This document shows, piece after piece, positions 7,950-16,890 of a DNA stretch of 64,000 bases. The notes under the pieces are model-generated. The model saw only the letters and a list, made by a program, of their open reading frames with translations, did no database searches and was not told where the DNA came from. This DNA comes from Campylobacter lari (GTDB lineage: Bacteria; Campylobacterota; Campylobacteria; Campylobacterales; Campylobacteraceae), in the NCBI RefSeq assembly GCF_001017575.1, contig NZ_CP011372.1:186001-250000 (forward strand), written 5' to 3'. A program made the translations under genes and the position numbers. Each line of letters opens with the position of its first letter. Position 1 is the stretch's first letter.

Positions 7950-10334
7950 ATGAATATTAATTTAAATGAAGAACAAAAGAAAAATATAGAGAATAAATTT
8001 TTAGAATTTCAAAGAATTTGGACTTTAGAAAAAGTTAAAAGTATGACTCTTGAAGAATATACTAGTATTAAAAAAGATAATCCAGATAGGAACGATTTTA
8101 CTTTTTGGATAGAAAATAAACTTGATGATATAGGAAGTATTTGGGGCGGTTCTAGTTTTAAATTTGGTATATATAAAAGAAATTCTAATGATGATAAAGA
8201 AAATTTAAAAGGTAAAACTTACAATGATAATTATGCTTGGTTATCCAAATATGGAAATAATCAAGATGAAGCTTTTAATAAAATAAAACAAACAATTATA
8301 GATATAATACAAGCAAGTAAAAATAATAATTTAGAAACTATAGAAAATATAGATTTTGGAGATGCTACTAAATGGAAAATAGCTTTTCATTATCAAAATG
8401 TAGAAAATATAAAAATAGTTAATATTTTTTCTAAAAATGTTTTAGATTTAATATCTTTGAATGAATTTAAAGAAAAATTAAAAATATATCAAATTTATGA
8501 AAAATTATTAGAAAATAAAAATTTATCATTAATTGAAATGATAGAAAATATGGCTATTCCTTTATGGGTTGAGTATGGAATAAACATAAAAAAAATGAAA
8601 AAATTATTTTGTGAATATTTAAGTAAAAGAAATATAGATACTTCTAGCATAAAAAAATATGCTTCAGCTGTAGAAAATATATCTAATGAATTTTTGAAAG
8701 ATAATTTATATAGTTGCAATTTATATAATTTTGATCAAAATATAGAAAAATTAAATAAAAATAATAAATTTGTATTAAAAAATAATAATGGAAATAAAAT
8801 GTATTCTGTTGCTTTAAAGCATTATAGAACTTTTTTATACAATTTTGAAAGACAATTTTTAAATAATGAAATAATGGATAAGGAATTAAATATGAAAAAT
8901 CCACCTTTAAATCAAATTCTTTATGGGCCTCCAGGAACGGGGAAAACTTATCACACTATAGATAAAGCTTTAGAGATTTTAAATGAAAATTTAGAAAATA
9001 GAGATGATAAAAAAGTAAAATTTGATGAGTACGTTAAAAACGGACAAATAGTTTTTACTACTTTTCATCAAAGCTATGGATATGAAGAATTCGTAGAAGG
9101 TATAAAGCCTCACATAGATAGAGAGGAAAATTCTAAGAAAATAGAATACGAAATAAAAGATGGAATTTTTAAAGAACTTTGTGAAAAAGCTTTGGATAAA
9201 AAAAGAAAAATTAACAATGATATATCTATCGATAAAAATTCAAAAGTTTGGAAAATTTCTTTAGGGGCCAATGCTTCATTAAGAAGTGAGTGTTTTGAAA
9301 AAAATAAAATTTGTATAGGTTGGAGTGATATTCCAAAGAACAAAGATGAACGTTTTTTAAATTTAGGTTCAAATGATAAAAATAGCATAATAAGTTTTGT
9401 AGAATACATGCAAATAGGGGATTTAGTATGTGTTTTTAATACTTCAGAAACTATAAAGGGTGTTGGAATTATTACAAGCGATGTTAAATATAATGAAGAC
9501 AAAAAATATCAAACATATAGAGAAGTTAGTTGGATTTCTCAAAATGATGAAATAAACATTCTTGATTTGAATAATGATAAAATTTTAGTGCAAAAAACTG
9601 TTTATGAATTATATAGAATTAATCCTAATGATTTATTAGCAAAGATAAGCCAACCAAATAATCTTGAAGATGTAGAAGATAATACAAAAAAGAAATTTAT
9701 AATCATCATAGATGAGATTAATCGTGGTAATGTAAGTAAGATTTTTGGTGAGCTTATAACCTTGATAGAGCCTAGCAAAAGGATAGGTGAAGAAGAGGAA
9801 ATAAAAGTAAAATTACCTTATAGTGGTAAAGATTTTGGAGTGCCTAAAAATGTTTATATCATAGGCACTATGAATACGGCTGATAGAAGTATAACTTCAC
9901 TTGATACAGCATTAAGAAGACGTTTTGAATTTATCGAGATGATGCCTGATGTTGAAGAGTTAGAAAAATCAAAATATAAAGATGTAAATTTAAAAAAATT
10001 ATTAGAAGCTATAAATACTCGCATAGAATACTTACTAGATAGAGAAAAGACTATAGGACATGCATTTTTTATAGGCGTTGATAGTTTAGAGAAATTAAAA
10101 AACGTTTTTCAAAATAAAATCATCCCACTATTACAAGAGTATTTTTATAATGATTATGCATTGATTGACGTGGTTTTAAATAAAAATGGTATGTTAGAAA
10201 AACAAGATATAAATAGTGATTATTTGAAAAATATGACAGATTTTATAGAAAGAGATAATGGTATTTATAAATTTAGTAATAGCAAAGATTGGAATAAAAG
10301 CACTTTTATAAAAATATATGAAAATGATAAATAA
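7950..10334 (+). CDS. mcrB: McrB-like AAA+ GTPase/ATPase with internal EVE/PUA-like domain
   Basis: This 794-residue protein is the motor subunit of a modification-dependent McrBC restriction system. The N-terminal 300 residues (including FWIENKLDDIGSIWGGSSF) are not a domain I can name and probably recognise DNA. The AAA+ module has Walker A GPPGTGKT (about 326-333), Walker B IIIIDEINRGN (about 582-592), the McrB-type GTMNTADRS (about 638-646) and an arginine-finger region LRRRFEF. Between Walker A and B, at about 430-560, lies an extra domain (KVWKISLGANAS, CIGWSDIP, IGDLVCVFN, KGVGIIT) resembling EVE/PUA-fold readers of modified bases. mcrC overlaps its 3' end. The base composition is even more A/T-rich than the neighbours, which hints at transfer. 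Confidence 0.85.
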   Translation: MNINLNEEQKKNIENKFLEFQRIWTLEKVKSMTLEEYTSIKKDNPDRNDFTFWIENKLDDIGSIWGGSSFKFGIYKRNSNDDKENLKGKTYNDNYAWLSKYGNNQDEAFNKIKQTIIDIIQASKNNNLETIENIDFGDATKWKIAFHYQNVENIKIVNIFSKNVLDLISLNEFKEKLKIYQIYEKLLENKNLSLIEMIENMAIPLWVEYGINIKKMKKLFCEYLSKRNIDTSSIKKYASAVENISNEFLKDNLYSCNLYNFDQNIEKLNKNNKFVLKNNNGNKMYSVALKHYRTFLYNFERQFLNNEIMDKELNMKNPPLNQILYGPPGTGKTYHTIDKALEILNENLENRDDKKVKFDEYVKNGQIVFTTFHQSYGYEEFVEGIKPHIDREENSKKIEYEIKDGIFKELCEKALDKKRKINNDISIDKNSKVWKISLGANASLRSECFEKNKICIGWSDIPKNKDERFLNLGSNDKNSIISFVEYMQIGDLVCVFNTSETIKGVGIITSDVKYNEDKKYQTYREVSWISQNDEINILDLNNDKILVQKTVYELYRINPNDLLAKISQPNNLEDVEDNTKKKFIIIIDEINRGNVSKIFGELITLIEPSKRIGEEEEIKVKLPYSGKDFGVPKNVYIIGTMNTADRSITSLDTALRRRFEFIEMMPDVEELEKSKYKDVNLKKLLEAINTRIEYLLDREKTIGHAFFIGVDSLEKLKNVFQNKIIPLLQEYFYNDYALIDVVLNKNGMLEKQDINSDYLKNMTDFIERDNGIYKFSNSKDWNKSTFIKIYENDK

Positions 10335-11712
10335 TAATACCTTTTCTATCATCGAATACCAAGATTTTTCTAAAGAAGATTTAAAAGAAATTTTTAAAGA
10401 AAAAGCTGAAATATTTTATAAAGAGCTAGAAGACTTCGCAAAAAACAATGAAAGTCTTCTAGGCTTTAAAAGTAAAAACGCCTTAAAAGCTAAAAATTAT
10501 GTTGGTATTATACAGACTAAAAGCGGTGTTTTAGAAATCTTGCCAAAATGCACAAATTTGGATAGCTATAAAGAAAAAAAAGATAAATCTTTGAAAGTTT
10601 CAAAGAGCAAGTTAAATTATGCCTATACAATAAGCAATGGTAATAAATTATATACTAATTTTAGCTATTTTCAAGAATATAAAATTGTGAAAAACATTAA
10701 AATAAAGAAATGGTATAGTATAAAAGAGATAAATTTCAACCCCAAAAATCTTTTAATCAACATGCTAAAAACCTTAAAAAATTCTCCCTTTAAAAAGTCT
10801 CAAATTTCATCTTTACAAATTGCTAAAATGCCTTTGTTTGAAGTATTTATCACGATGTTTTTAGATGAATTTGATAGTGTGTATAAAAAAGGTTTGATGA
10901 GATCTTATGTAAGTAGCGAAGAAAACAGAACTTTTTTAAAAGGAAAATTACTTTTTAATGAGCATATAAAATCAAATTTAATACACAAAGAAAGATTTTT
11001 CACAAGTAGCGATGAGTTTGTTTTAGACATAGCTCCAAATCGCTTGATAAAATCAACGCTAAATTTTTTAAAATCCAAAACAAGCTTGAATAAATTTAAA
11101 ATCATCAAAGCTATGCAAATGCTTGATGAGGTAGAGTTTTCTAAAAATTACGAAAAAGATTTTAGTTTTAAAATTTCAAGACATTTTGATTATTATGAAA
11201 ATATACTTTCTTGGTGTAAGATATTTTTGCAAAATCAAAGTTTTGCTCCATATAAAGGTAAAAAAGAAGCTTTTGCTTTGCTTTTTCCTATGGAAAAACT
11301 TTTTGAAAACTATGTAGCTTATATGTTTAAACTTGCTAATCCTAATGAAAATATAAAAACTCAAAGCAGTGGAAAGTATTTAATCTCAAAAAATAATGAA
11401 AAGTGTTTTATGTTAAAGCCTGATTTATATATAGAAAATAAAATGATCTTAGATACCAAATGGAAAATTCCAGATGATAACGAAGATGAGAAAAAGCATA
11501 GCATATCGCAAAGTGATTTATATCAAATGTTTGCTTATGCAAATAAATACGAGATAAAGGAAATTTATCTTATTTATCCTCTATGCGAGAGAAGTTTTGA
11601 CTTAAGAGAGAAGTTAAAAACTAAAGATATTAAGTTTTTAGCACAAGGTTTTTTAAAAGCTTGCGATGAACATGTAAAGCTTAAGGTATTTTTCGCACCT
11701 TTGCCTTTTTAG
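10318..11712 (+). CDS. mcrC: McrC-like restriction endonuclease subunit
   Basis: The 464-residue protein matches McrC (McrBC 5-methylcytosine restriction component), which binds the McrB ring and cuts DNA. The C-terminal PD-(D/E)XK nuclease core is visible as KPDLYIE (D about 368) followed by MILDTKWK (D about 378, K about 380). The N-terminal half is expected to contact McrB. Its start overlaps mcrB by 17 nt (ATG at 10318; the ATG at 10324 is an alternative), so the two are coupled. The substrate base cannot be read from sequence. Confidence 0.85.
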   Translation: MKMINNNTFSIIEYQDFSKEDLKEIFKEKAEIFYKELEDFAKNNESLLGFKSKNALKAKNYVGIIQTKSGVLEILPKCTNLDSYKEKKDKSLKVSKSKLNYAYTISNGNKLYTNFSYFQEYKIVKNIKIKKWYSIKEINFNPKNLLINMLKTLKNSPFKKSQISSLQIAKMPLFEVFITMFLDEFDSVYKKGLMRSYVSSEENRTFLKGKLLFNEHIKSNLIHKERFFTSSDEFVLDIAPNRLIKSTLNFLKSKTSLNKFKIIKAMQMLDEVEFSKNYEKDFSFKISRHFDYYENILSWCKIFLQNQSFAPYKGKKEAFALLFPMEKLFENYVAYMFKLANPNENIKTQSSGKYLISKNNEKCFMLKPDLYIENKMILDTKWKIPDDNEDEKKHSISQSDLYQMFAYANKYEIKEIYLIYPLCERSFDLREKLKTKDIKFLAQGFLKACDEHVKLKVFFAPLPF

Positions 11713-11720
11713 GAAGTAAC

Positions 11721-12713
11721 ATGAATCACGAATTTTATATGAATTTAGCCATAGATGAAGCTTGGAAATATCAGCTTTTAAGCTACCCAAATCCAGCCGT
11801 AGGTTGTGTGATCTTAGATAAAAATGGTAAAATTTTAAGCATAGAAGCACACAAAGAAGCGGGCAAGGCTCATGCAGAGCTTGAAGCAGTGAGTAAAGCC
11901 TTAAAAGCGCTTAATCCAAATTTAGATTTACCCCAAAATGCAAATGATTTGCATGAGTTTATTTGTCAAAATCATCAAGGTTTGCTAAAAGGCGCTAGTG
12001 CTTATGTGAGTTTAGAACCTTGCAATCATCAGGGTAAAACCCCACCTTGTGCGAAACTTTTTAGCACGCTTGGTTTTAGCGAAGTTTTTATCGCCACTAA
12101 AGATGAGCATAAGCTCGCAAGCGGTGGAGCAGAGTTTTTAAAAAATCAAGGCATAAAAGTTCACATGGGAATTTGCGAGCAAAGAGCCAAAGAGCTTTTA
12201 AAGCCTTTTTTAAAATGGCAAAAATCAAGTTTTAAATTTTTTAAACTAGCCCTTTCTTTAAATGGCTCTGTTTATGGTAAAATCGTAAGTTCTAAAGCAA
12301 GTAGAACCTATGCCCATGCAATACGCTCAAAGCTTGATTTGCTTGTAGTGGGCGGAGAAACTATAAGACATGATAGGCCTATTTTGGATGCAAGGTTAGT
12401 TCAAGCTAAAGCACCAAATTTATGCATATTAAGCCGTCAAAATTTAGAAAGTTTTGATCCAAACATTCCTTTATTTAGCGTACCTAAAAGAGAAATTTTT
12501 ACAAGCATTCCTAGCAAAGCAAAGTTTATCATGTATGAGGGTGGGGAGAATTTTTTAAAAGCCTTTAAAGATGAGCTAGATATGCTTTTGATTTTTTCAA
12601 GTTCGAATTTAAACACCCTTGAAAATGTTAAGTTAGATTTAAAGCTAAAGCCTTTATATAAAGGCTTTTTAGAAAATGATACTTATGGATTTTATGAGAT
12701 TATTAAATCTTAG
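11721..12713 (+). CDS. ribD: Bifunctional diaminohydroxyphosphoribosylaminopyrimidine deaminase / reductase
   Basis: RibD carries out the second and third steps of riboflavin synthesis. The N-terminal cytidine-deaminase-like domain has HAE (H51, E53) and PCNHQGKTPPC (C101, C110) for zinc. The C-terminal reductase part includes KLALSLNGSVYG and VVGGETIRHDRPILDAR. At 330 residues it is slightly shorter than the E. coli enzyme. It starts 8 nt after mcrC with GGAAG as ribosome binding site, so read-through from mcrBC is possible. It converges with sppA, overlapping it by 4 nt. Confidence 0.93.
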   Translation: MNHEFYMNLAIDEAWKYQLLSYPNPAVGCVILDKNGKILSIEAHKEAGKAHAELEAVSKALKALNPNLDLPQNANDLHEFICQNHQGLLKGASAYVSLEPCNHQGKTPPCAKLFSTLGFSEVFIATKDEHKLASGGAEFLKNQGIKVHMGICEQRAKELLKPFLKWQKSSFKFFKLALSLNGSVYGKIVSSKASRTYAHAIRSKLDLLVVGGETIRHDRPILDARLVQAKAPNLCILSRQNLESFDPNIPLFSVPKREIFTSIPSKAKFIMYEGGENFLKAFKDELDMLLIFSSSNLNTLENVKLDLKLKPLYKGFLENDTYGFYEIIKS

Positions 12714-12723
12714 TAGATTTTTT
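12705..12723 (+). terminator. Weak terminator hairpin at the ribD 3' end
   Basis: AAATCT and AGATTT pair across a four-base loop and run into six T residues. The element lies across the convergent ribD/sppA overlap. The stem is short and AT-rich, so it may be only partly effective. Confidence 0.35.
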
Positions 12724-13603
12724 GTGAGCTTACTTGTGTGAAAAATCGTGCTAAAGTGTTAGCAAAAAAGCCAGCACTTTGCTCTTCTAATCGTTTTAAA
12801 AACTTATCTATGGCATCTTCTTTTTGCCAGATAGGGTTTTGTACTTTAGCTAGTTTTTCTAGCTCTTTTTTGGCTTGCTCATAATTGCCTATTTTATCAA
12901 TGAGTTTTAATTTTAAAGCCTCATTAGCTAAAAACACTTTTGCATCAGCCCATGAGTTTGTTTGATTTAAGTCTAATCTGCGATTTTTAGCGACAAATTG
13001 CGTGAAAAGTTCATAGCTTTGATTAGCTAAATTTTGTAAAAAGTCTTTTTCATCTTTGCTCCATTTACGCATGAAAGTTCCTGCTTCTTTATAGCTTCCT
13101 GCTTTGATAGTTTGCTCATTTATACCAAGTTTTTGTGCAAGATTGCTTACTTCAAAGCCTTGCATGATTACCCCAATAGATCCTACAAAGCTAGCAGGAT
13201 TAGCGATGATCATATCAGCTCCCACTGCACTTAAGTAGCTTCCGCTTGCTATAGTTCCACCTGCATAGACTACCACAGGCTTTTTAGCTTTAAGATCTTG
13301 TATAGCTAAAGCTATTTCCATGCTTGGTGCAAAAGCTCCCCCAGGGCTATCTATAAAAAGCAAAACCCCTTTTATAGCTTTATCATCTTTGACTTTGTAA
13401 ATTTGTTCTAAAAGATTGCTCGCATCGCTAATTTCGCCTTTAAGGTTAATTTGTGCTAAGTTTGCATTAGAAAGTTTAGTATTATCCCCACTTGGAGTAA
13501 GGATCAAAAACACGATAAACAAAAACACAAAGGTTTTAAAATAAGTGTTGATATAAGAGATGATTTTTCCAATTCCTTTAAAAAATGATTTTATAATTTG
13601 CAT
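12710..13603 (-). CDS. sppA: Signal peptide peptidase SppA (S49 serine protease)
   Basis: A membrane-anchored S49 protease of 297 residues that degrades cleaved signal peptides. One membrane segment lies at about residues 23-37. The catalytic core shows LLFIDSPGGA, then GTIASGSYLS with the likely nucleophile S120, NPASFVGSIGVI, and GSYKEAG with the likely general base K172. This is the short, single-domain form. Its ATG follows GAAGGGAAAG and overlaps the upstream amidohydrolase gene by 13 nt, so the two are cotranscribed. Confidence 0.92.
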   Translation of the reverse strand: MQIIKSFFKGIGKIISYINTYFKTFVFLFIVFLILTPSGDNTKLSNANLAQINLKGEISDASNLLEQIYKVKDDKAIKGVLLFIDSPGGAFAPSMEIALAIQDLKAKKPVVVYAGGTIASGSYLSAVGADMIIANPASFVGSIGVIMQGFEVSNLAQKLGINEQTIKAGSYKEAGTFMRKWSKDEKDFLQNLANQSYELFTQFVAKNRRLDLNQTNSWADAKVFLANEALKLKLIDKIGNYEQAKKELEKLAKVQNPIWQKEDAIDKFLKRLEEQSAGFFANTLARFFTQVSSQKIY

Positions 13604-14814
13604 TCTTTCCCTTCTATAAAAAGTTTTAACACTTCTTTGCTTTGTAAGATAAACTGCAAAGGAAGTTGCTTTAAATTTGTGCTATATGGCAAAGCAAAAA
13701 GACTAAAATCAGCTATTTTACCTTTTTGAATTTGGCCTAGGTTTAAATTTAAAGCTTTTGCGGCTTTGTTTGTTGCCATTAAAAGCAATATTTTAGCAAA
13801 ATTTTCTAACTCTAAATCATCATGTATAAGTAAATTTGCTCTCATTTCATCAAGCATACTTAAAGAGGTATTTGAACTTAAACCATCAGTTCCTAGGTGG
13901 ATATTAACACCATTTTTTAAAGCAGATTTTAATTTAAAAGTATTTTTACTCAAAAGTCTGTTTGAAAAAGCACAATGCGTGATCGAGTGTAAATTTTTAT
14001 CTAGCAAATCCCATTCTTTAAAATACACACAATGAGTAAATAAAGTCCTTTGGCCTTTAAAAAGCTCTAAAAAACTTTGTGGGGTGTAAAATGGCATAGG
14101 ATTTTTGCTAAATTTAGCCAAGCTTTTTTTAAAACCACCTTTTTTAAACCTTAGCCAGTTGTTTTCATGATTGCTTTCAAGAAAATGTGTGCTTAGTAAA
14201 TGATCATTTTCTCTAGCAAGTTTTATAGCAAATTTGGCAAGTTCTGGGTGGGTTGAGTAGGGCGCATGCACTGAAATAGCAGGGATAAATTTAGAAGTTT
14301 TAAAACTCATACTTTTTTCATAACGAGTTAAAAATTCTTCTTTTTTAGCTTGGATAAAATTTGCATTTGAACCTAAAATTTCATTGAAAAATACCACTCT
14401 AGCTTGTGAATTGATACAAGGGTTTAAATCACTCCCAAAGCTTGAAATTTCTCCTATGGTAGCAGTGCCATTTTTTAACATTTTATGGATATTTTGTGAG
14501 ATTAATTTTTCTTTGGCTTTTTCGTTTAATTGCTCGCGGTTATTAAAAACGCTATCAAGCCATTTTAAAAAGTCCCCAAAGACTAAATTTCCATTATTTG
14601 CACTAAATTCTAAATGTGTGTGCGGGTTGATAAAAGCAGGTAAAAGTAAGGTATCTTTTGGAGTTGGTATAAGCTTAGCTTGTGGGTAGGATTTTTGTAA
14701 ATTTTCTAAGCTATCAATTTCTAAAATATTATCATCAAAAAGAACTGCTTTGTTTTCTAAAATATTAAAATCATCATCGCAAGTTAAGATGATTTTAGGT
14801 GCTATTATAAACAT
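13591..14814 (-). CDS. Amidohydrolase-superfamily metal-dependent hydrolase (aminofutalosine-deaminase-like)
   Basis: This 407-residue protein has the amidohydrolase fold: INPHTHLEF near residue 65 gives the HxH pair, SVHAPYSTHPELA a further His, LLSTHFLESNHEN another, and LGTDGLSSNTSLSM the final Asp. The sequence is typical of chlorohydrolase/deaminase enzymes, and epsilonproteobacterial relatives are often labelled aminodeoxyfutalosine deaminase of the futalosine menaquinone pathway. Since Campylobacter can hydrolyse aminodeoxyfutalosine directly, the true substrate is open. A strong AAGGAGG precedes the ATG. It is divergent from aroQ. Confidence 0.75.
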   Translation of the reverse strand: MFIIAPKIILTCDDDFNILENKAVLFDDNILEIDSLENLQKSYPQAKLIPTPKDTLLLPAFINPHTHLEFSANNGNLVFGDFLKWLDSVFNNREQLNEKAKEKLISQNIHKMLKNGTATIGEISSFGSDLNPCINSQARVVFFNEILGSNANFIQAKKEEFLTRYEKSMSFKTSKFIPAISVHAPYSTHPELAKFAIKLARENDHLLSTHFLESNHENNWLRFKKGGFKKSLAKFSKNPMPFYTPQSFLELFKGQRTLFTHCVYFKEWDLLDKNLHSITHCAFSNRLLSKNTFKLKSALKNGVNIHLGTDGLSSNTSLSMLDEMRANLLIHDDLELENFAKILLLMATNKAAKALNLNLGQIQKGKIADFSLFALPYSTNLKQLPLQFILQSKEVLKLFIEGKECKL

Positions 14815-14865
14815 TTTACCTCCTTTAAAAAGGGAAATTGTAGCTAAAATTTAGCTTTAAAGTGT

Positions 14866-14871
14866 TATAAT
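14866..14871 (+). promoter_or_regulatory. Candidate -10 element for aroQ
   Basis: TATAAT lies 31 nt before the aroQ ATG (14903) in the divergent gap. No clear -35 is seen, as usual in Campylobacter. Confidence 0.5.
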
Positions 14872-14902
14872 ATAGTAAATTTTACTAAATAAAGGTTAGA
14901 TT

Positions 14903-15385
14903 ATGAAAGTTATGGTAATACAAGGACCAAACATCAATATGCTTGGTGTGAGAGAAACTCATATTTATGGCAATATGAAAATGGAAGATATCCATGAGCA
15001 AATGAAACAAGCTGCAAAACAAGCTAATGTAGAGATTGAGTTTTTTCAAAGCAATTTTGAAGGTGAGCTAGTTGATAAAATTCAAGAATGCTTAGGTAGT
15101 GTAGATGGAGTGATTATTAATGCAGCTGCTTATGCACACACTTCTATAGCAATCCGCGATGCGATTGCAGCGATTAATATGCCTGTGATTGAAGTGCATA
15201 TTAGCAATACTTACAGAAGAGAAGAATTCAGACAAAAAAGCATGATAGCACCAGTTTGCGCAGGTAGTGTGGTAGGTTTTGGTCCTTTTGGTTATCATAT
15301 GGCTTTAATGGGACTTTTTCAAATTTTTGATCAAATCAATGCATATAAAGCAGCTCAAGCAAAAGCACAACAAGCAAATCAATGA
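14903..15385 (+). CDS. aroQ: 3-dehydroquinate dehydratase, type II
   Basis: The 160-residue enzyme dehydrates 3-dehydroquinate in the shikimate pathway as a dodecamer. Diagnostic segments are [12 protein letters not shown] near the N-terminus with the mobile lid following, [15 protein letters not shown], and PVIEVHISN with the catalytic-site His. It ends in a short Ala/Gln-rich tail ([11 protein letters not shown]). The stop overlaps the next gene's ATG by 4 nt. Confidence 0.96.
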   Translation: MKVMVIQGPNINMLGVRETHIYGNMKMEDIHEQMKQAAKQANVEIEFFQSNFEGELVDKIQECLGSVDGVIINAAAYAHTSIAIRDAIAAINMPVIEVHISNTYRREEFRQKSMIAPVCAGSVVGFGPFGYHMALMGLFQIFDQINAYKAAQAKAQQANQ

Positions 15386-16407
15386 ATTTTATCTTAAAAA
15401 ACGAAAATGCACTTTTTTATGAGTGTGGCTATTCTTGTGATAATGCTTTGTTTTTAAAGCTTGAAGATGAAGCATTTTTCATCACTGATGCAAGATATAG
15501 CTTTGAAGCTAGCGAAATGATAAAAAATGCTAAGGTAGTTTTAGCACAAGATCTTTTTGCTAGTGCTAGAGAGCTTTTAGAAAAAGCAGAAATTGATAAA
15601 ATATGTTTTGACCCAAAAGACTTTAGCTATTTTGAATTTAAAGAACTTAGTAAAAGTGCAAATGTCGTTTTTGAAGAAAAATTAGACTTGAGTAAAAACA
15701 AACGCATTATAAAAAACGCTAAAGAATTGCAACTTCTGCAAAAGGCTGTAAATTTTGGTAAAGAATGTTTTGAAGAATTTGCTAATTTTATCAGCCAAGA
15801 AGGTTATGGAAAAAGTGAAAAAGAATTGCATTTTAAAGCATGTGAAATTTTTCAAAAAAAAGGCGCTTTAGGACTTTCTTTTTCGCCTATTGTAGCTATT
15901 AATGAAAATGCGGCTAAAGCACACGCTTTACCTAGTGATAAATGTTTAGAATATGGAGATTTGTTATTAGTTGATGCGGGTGTGGTTTATCAAAGGTATT
16001 GTTCTGATCGTACAAGAACGGCTTGTTTTGATGAGAGTGGTATAGTATTTGATAAAAATAAGCCAAATTTTAAAGATAAAGAAATTATGCAAATTTATGA
16101 AGTGGTTAAGCAAGCCCAACTTCAAGCTATTGAAAAAGCACGTGTTGGTATGATGGCAAGTGAGCTTGATTTTATCGCAAGAGAAGTGATTAAAAACGCA
16201 GGTTTTGAAAAAGAATTTATTCATAGTTTAGGACATGGAGTGGGGCTTGATATACATGAGTTGCCAAACATTAGTCCAAGAAGTGATTATGAACTAAAAG
16301 AGGGTATGGTATTTACCATTGAACCTGGAATTTATATCAAAGATAAACTTGGTATTAGAATAGAAGACATGGTCTATCTTGATAAAGAAAAGGCGGTGGT
16401 GTTATAA
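15382..16407 (+). CDS. pepP: Xaa-Pro aminopeptidase (M24 family)
   Basis: A 341-residue M24 metallopeptidase that removes residues N-terminal to proline. The five dinuclear-metal ligands are in place: D198 (LLVDAGVVY), D209 (CSDRTRT), H285 ([13 protein letters not shown]), E314 (TIEPGIYI) and E328 (IEDMVY). The N-terminal 120 residues form a short creatinase-type domain. It is coupled to aroQ by an ATGA overlap and is followed immediately by folK. PepQ-type prolidase activity cannot be excluded. Confidence 0.9.
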   Translation: MNFILKNENALFYECGYSCDNALFLKLEDEAFFITDARYSFEASEMIKNAKVVLAQDLFASARELLEKAEIDKICFDPKDFSYFEFKELSKSANVVFEEKLDLSKNKRIIKNAKELQLLQKAVNFGKECFEEFANFISQEGYGKSEKELHFKACEIFQKKGALGLSFSPIVAINENAAKAHALPSDKCLEYGDLLLVDAGVVYQRYCSDRTRTACFDESGIVFDKNKPNFKDKEIMQIYEVVKQAQLQAIEKARVGMMASELDFIAREVIKNAGFEKEFIHSLGHGVGLDIHELPNISPRSDYELKEGMVFTIEPGIYIKDKLGIRIEDMVYLDKEKAVVL

Positions 16408-16408
16408 T

Positions 16409-16882
16409 TTGCTGATTAAAGGAGCTAGAAGGTTAGAAAAAATTCGTTTTTTTCCTTTTTATTCAAAGGCAGATAAAAAAGGAAAATACATAGCCATTAT
16501 AGGACTTGGAAGCAATATAGAAGATGAAAAAAAACGCTTTCGGAGTTTATTTAGGCTTTTAATGCAAGATAAACGCTTGCAAGTATTGCAAACATCGCCA
16601 TTTTTGATTAATAAAGCTTTTGGCTTTGAAGAGCAAAAAGACTTTACTAATGCAGTGATGGTTGTAAGCACAAGTTTGCACGCAAGAGCACTTTTAAAAG
16701 TTTTGTTTTTTTATGAGTTTAAATTCAAAAGAAAAAGAACTTTTAAAAATGCTCCTAGAACGCTTGATTTGGATTTGTTGTATTTTTCAAAAAAAGCGCG
16801 TAAAGATGAGTATTGCACAGTGCCTCATGTGGGGGTAAATGATAGAATTAGCGTAACTTTGCCTTTGGGCTTGTTAAGATAA
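16409..16882 (+). CDS. folK: 2-amino-4-hydroxy-6-hydroxymethyldihydropteridine pyrophosphokinase
   Basis: FolK transfers pyrophosphate from ATP to the pterin in folate synthesis. IGLGSNIEDEKKRF near the N-terminus and APRTLDLDLLYF are the two family signatures. The frame reaches up to an ATG at 16379 inside pepP. The TTG at 16409 lies one base after the pepP stop and follows GGCGGTGG at a good distance, so I prefer it; the ATG at 16379 remains possible. About 30 residues precede the first strand, longer than in E. coli. flhF follows after 8 nt. Confidence 0.85.
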   Translation: MLIKGARRLEKIRFFPFYSKADKKGKYIAIIGLGSNIEDEKKRFRSLFRLLMQDKRLQVLQTSPFLINKAFGFEEQKDFTNAVMVVSTSLHARALLKVLFFYEFKFKRKRTFKNAPRTLDLDLLYFSKKARKDEYCTVPHVGVNDRISVTLPLGLLR

Positions 16883-16890
16883 GGAAAAAT

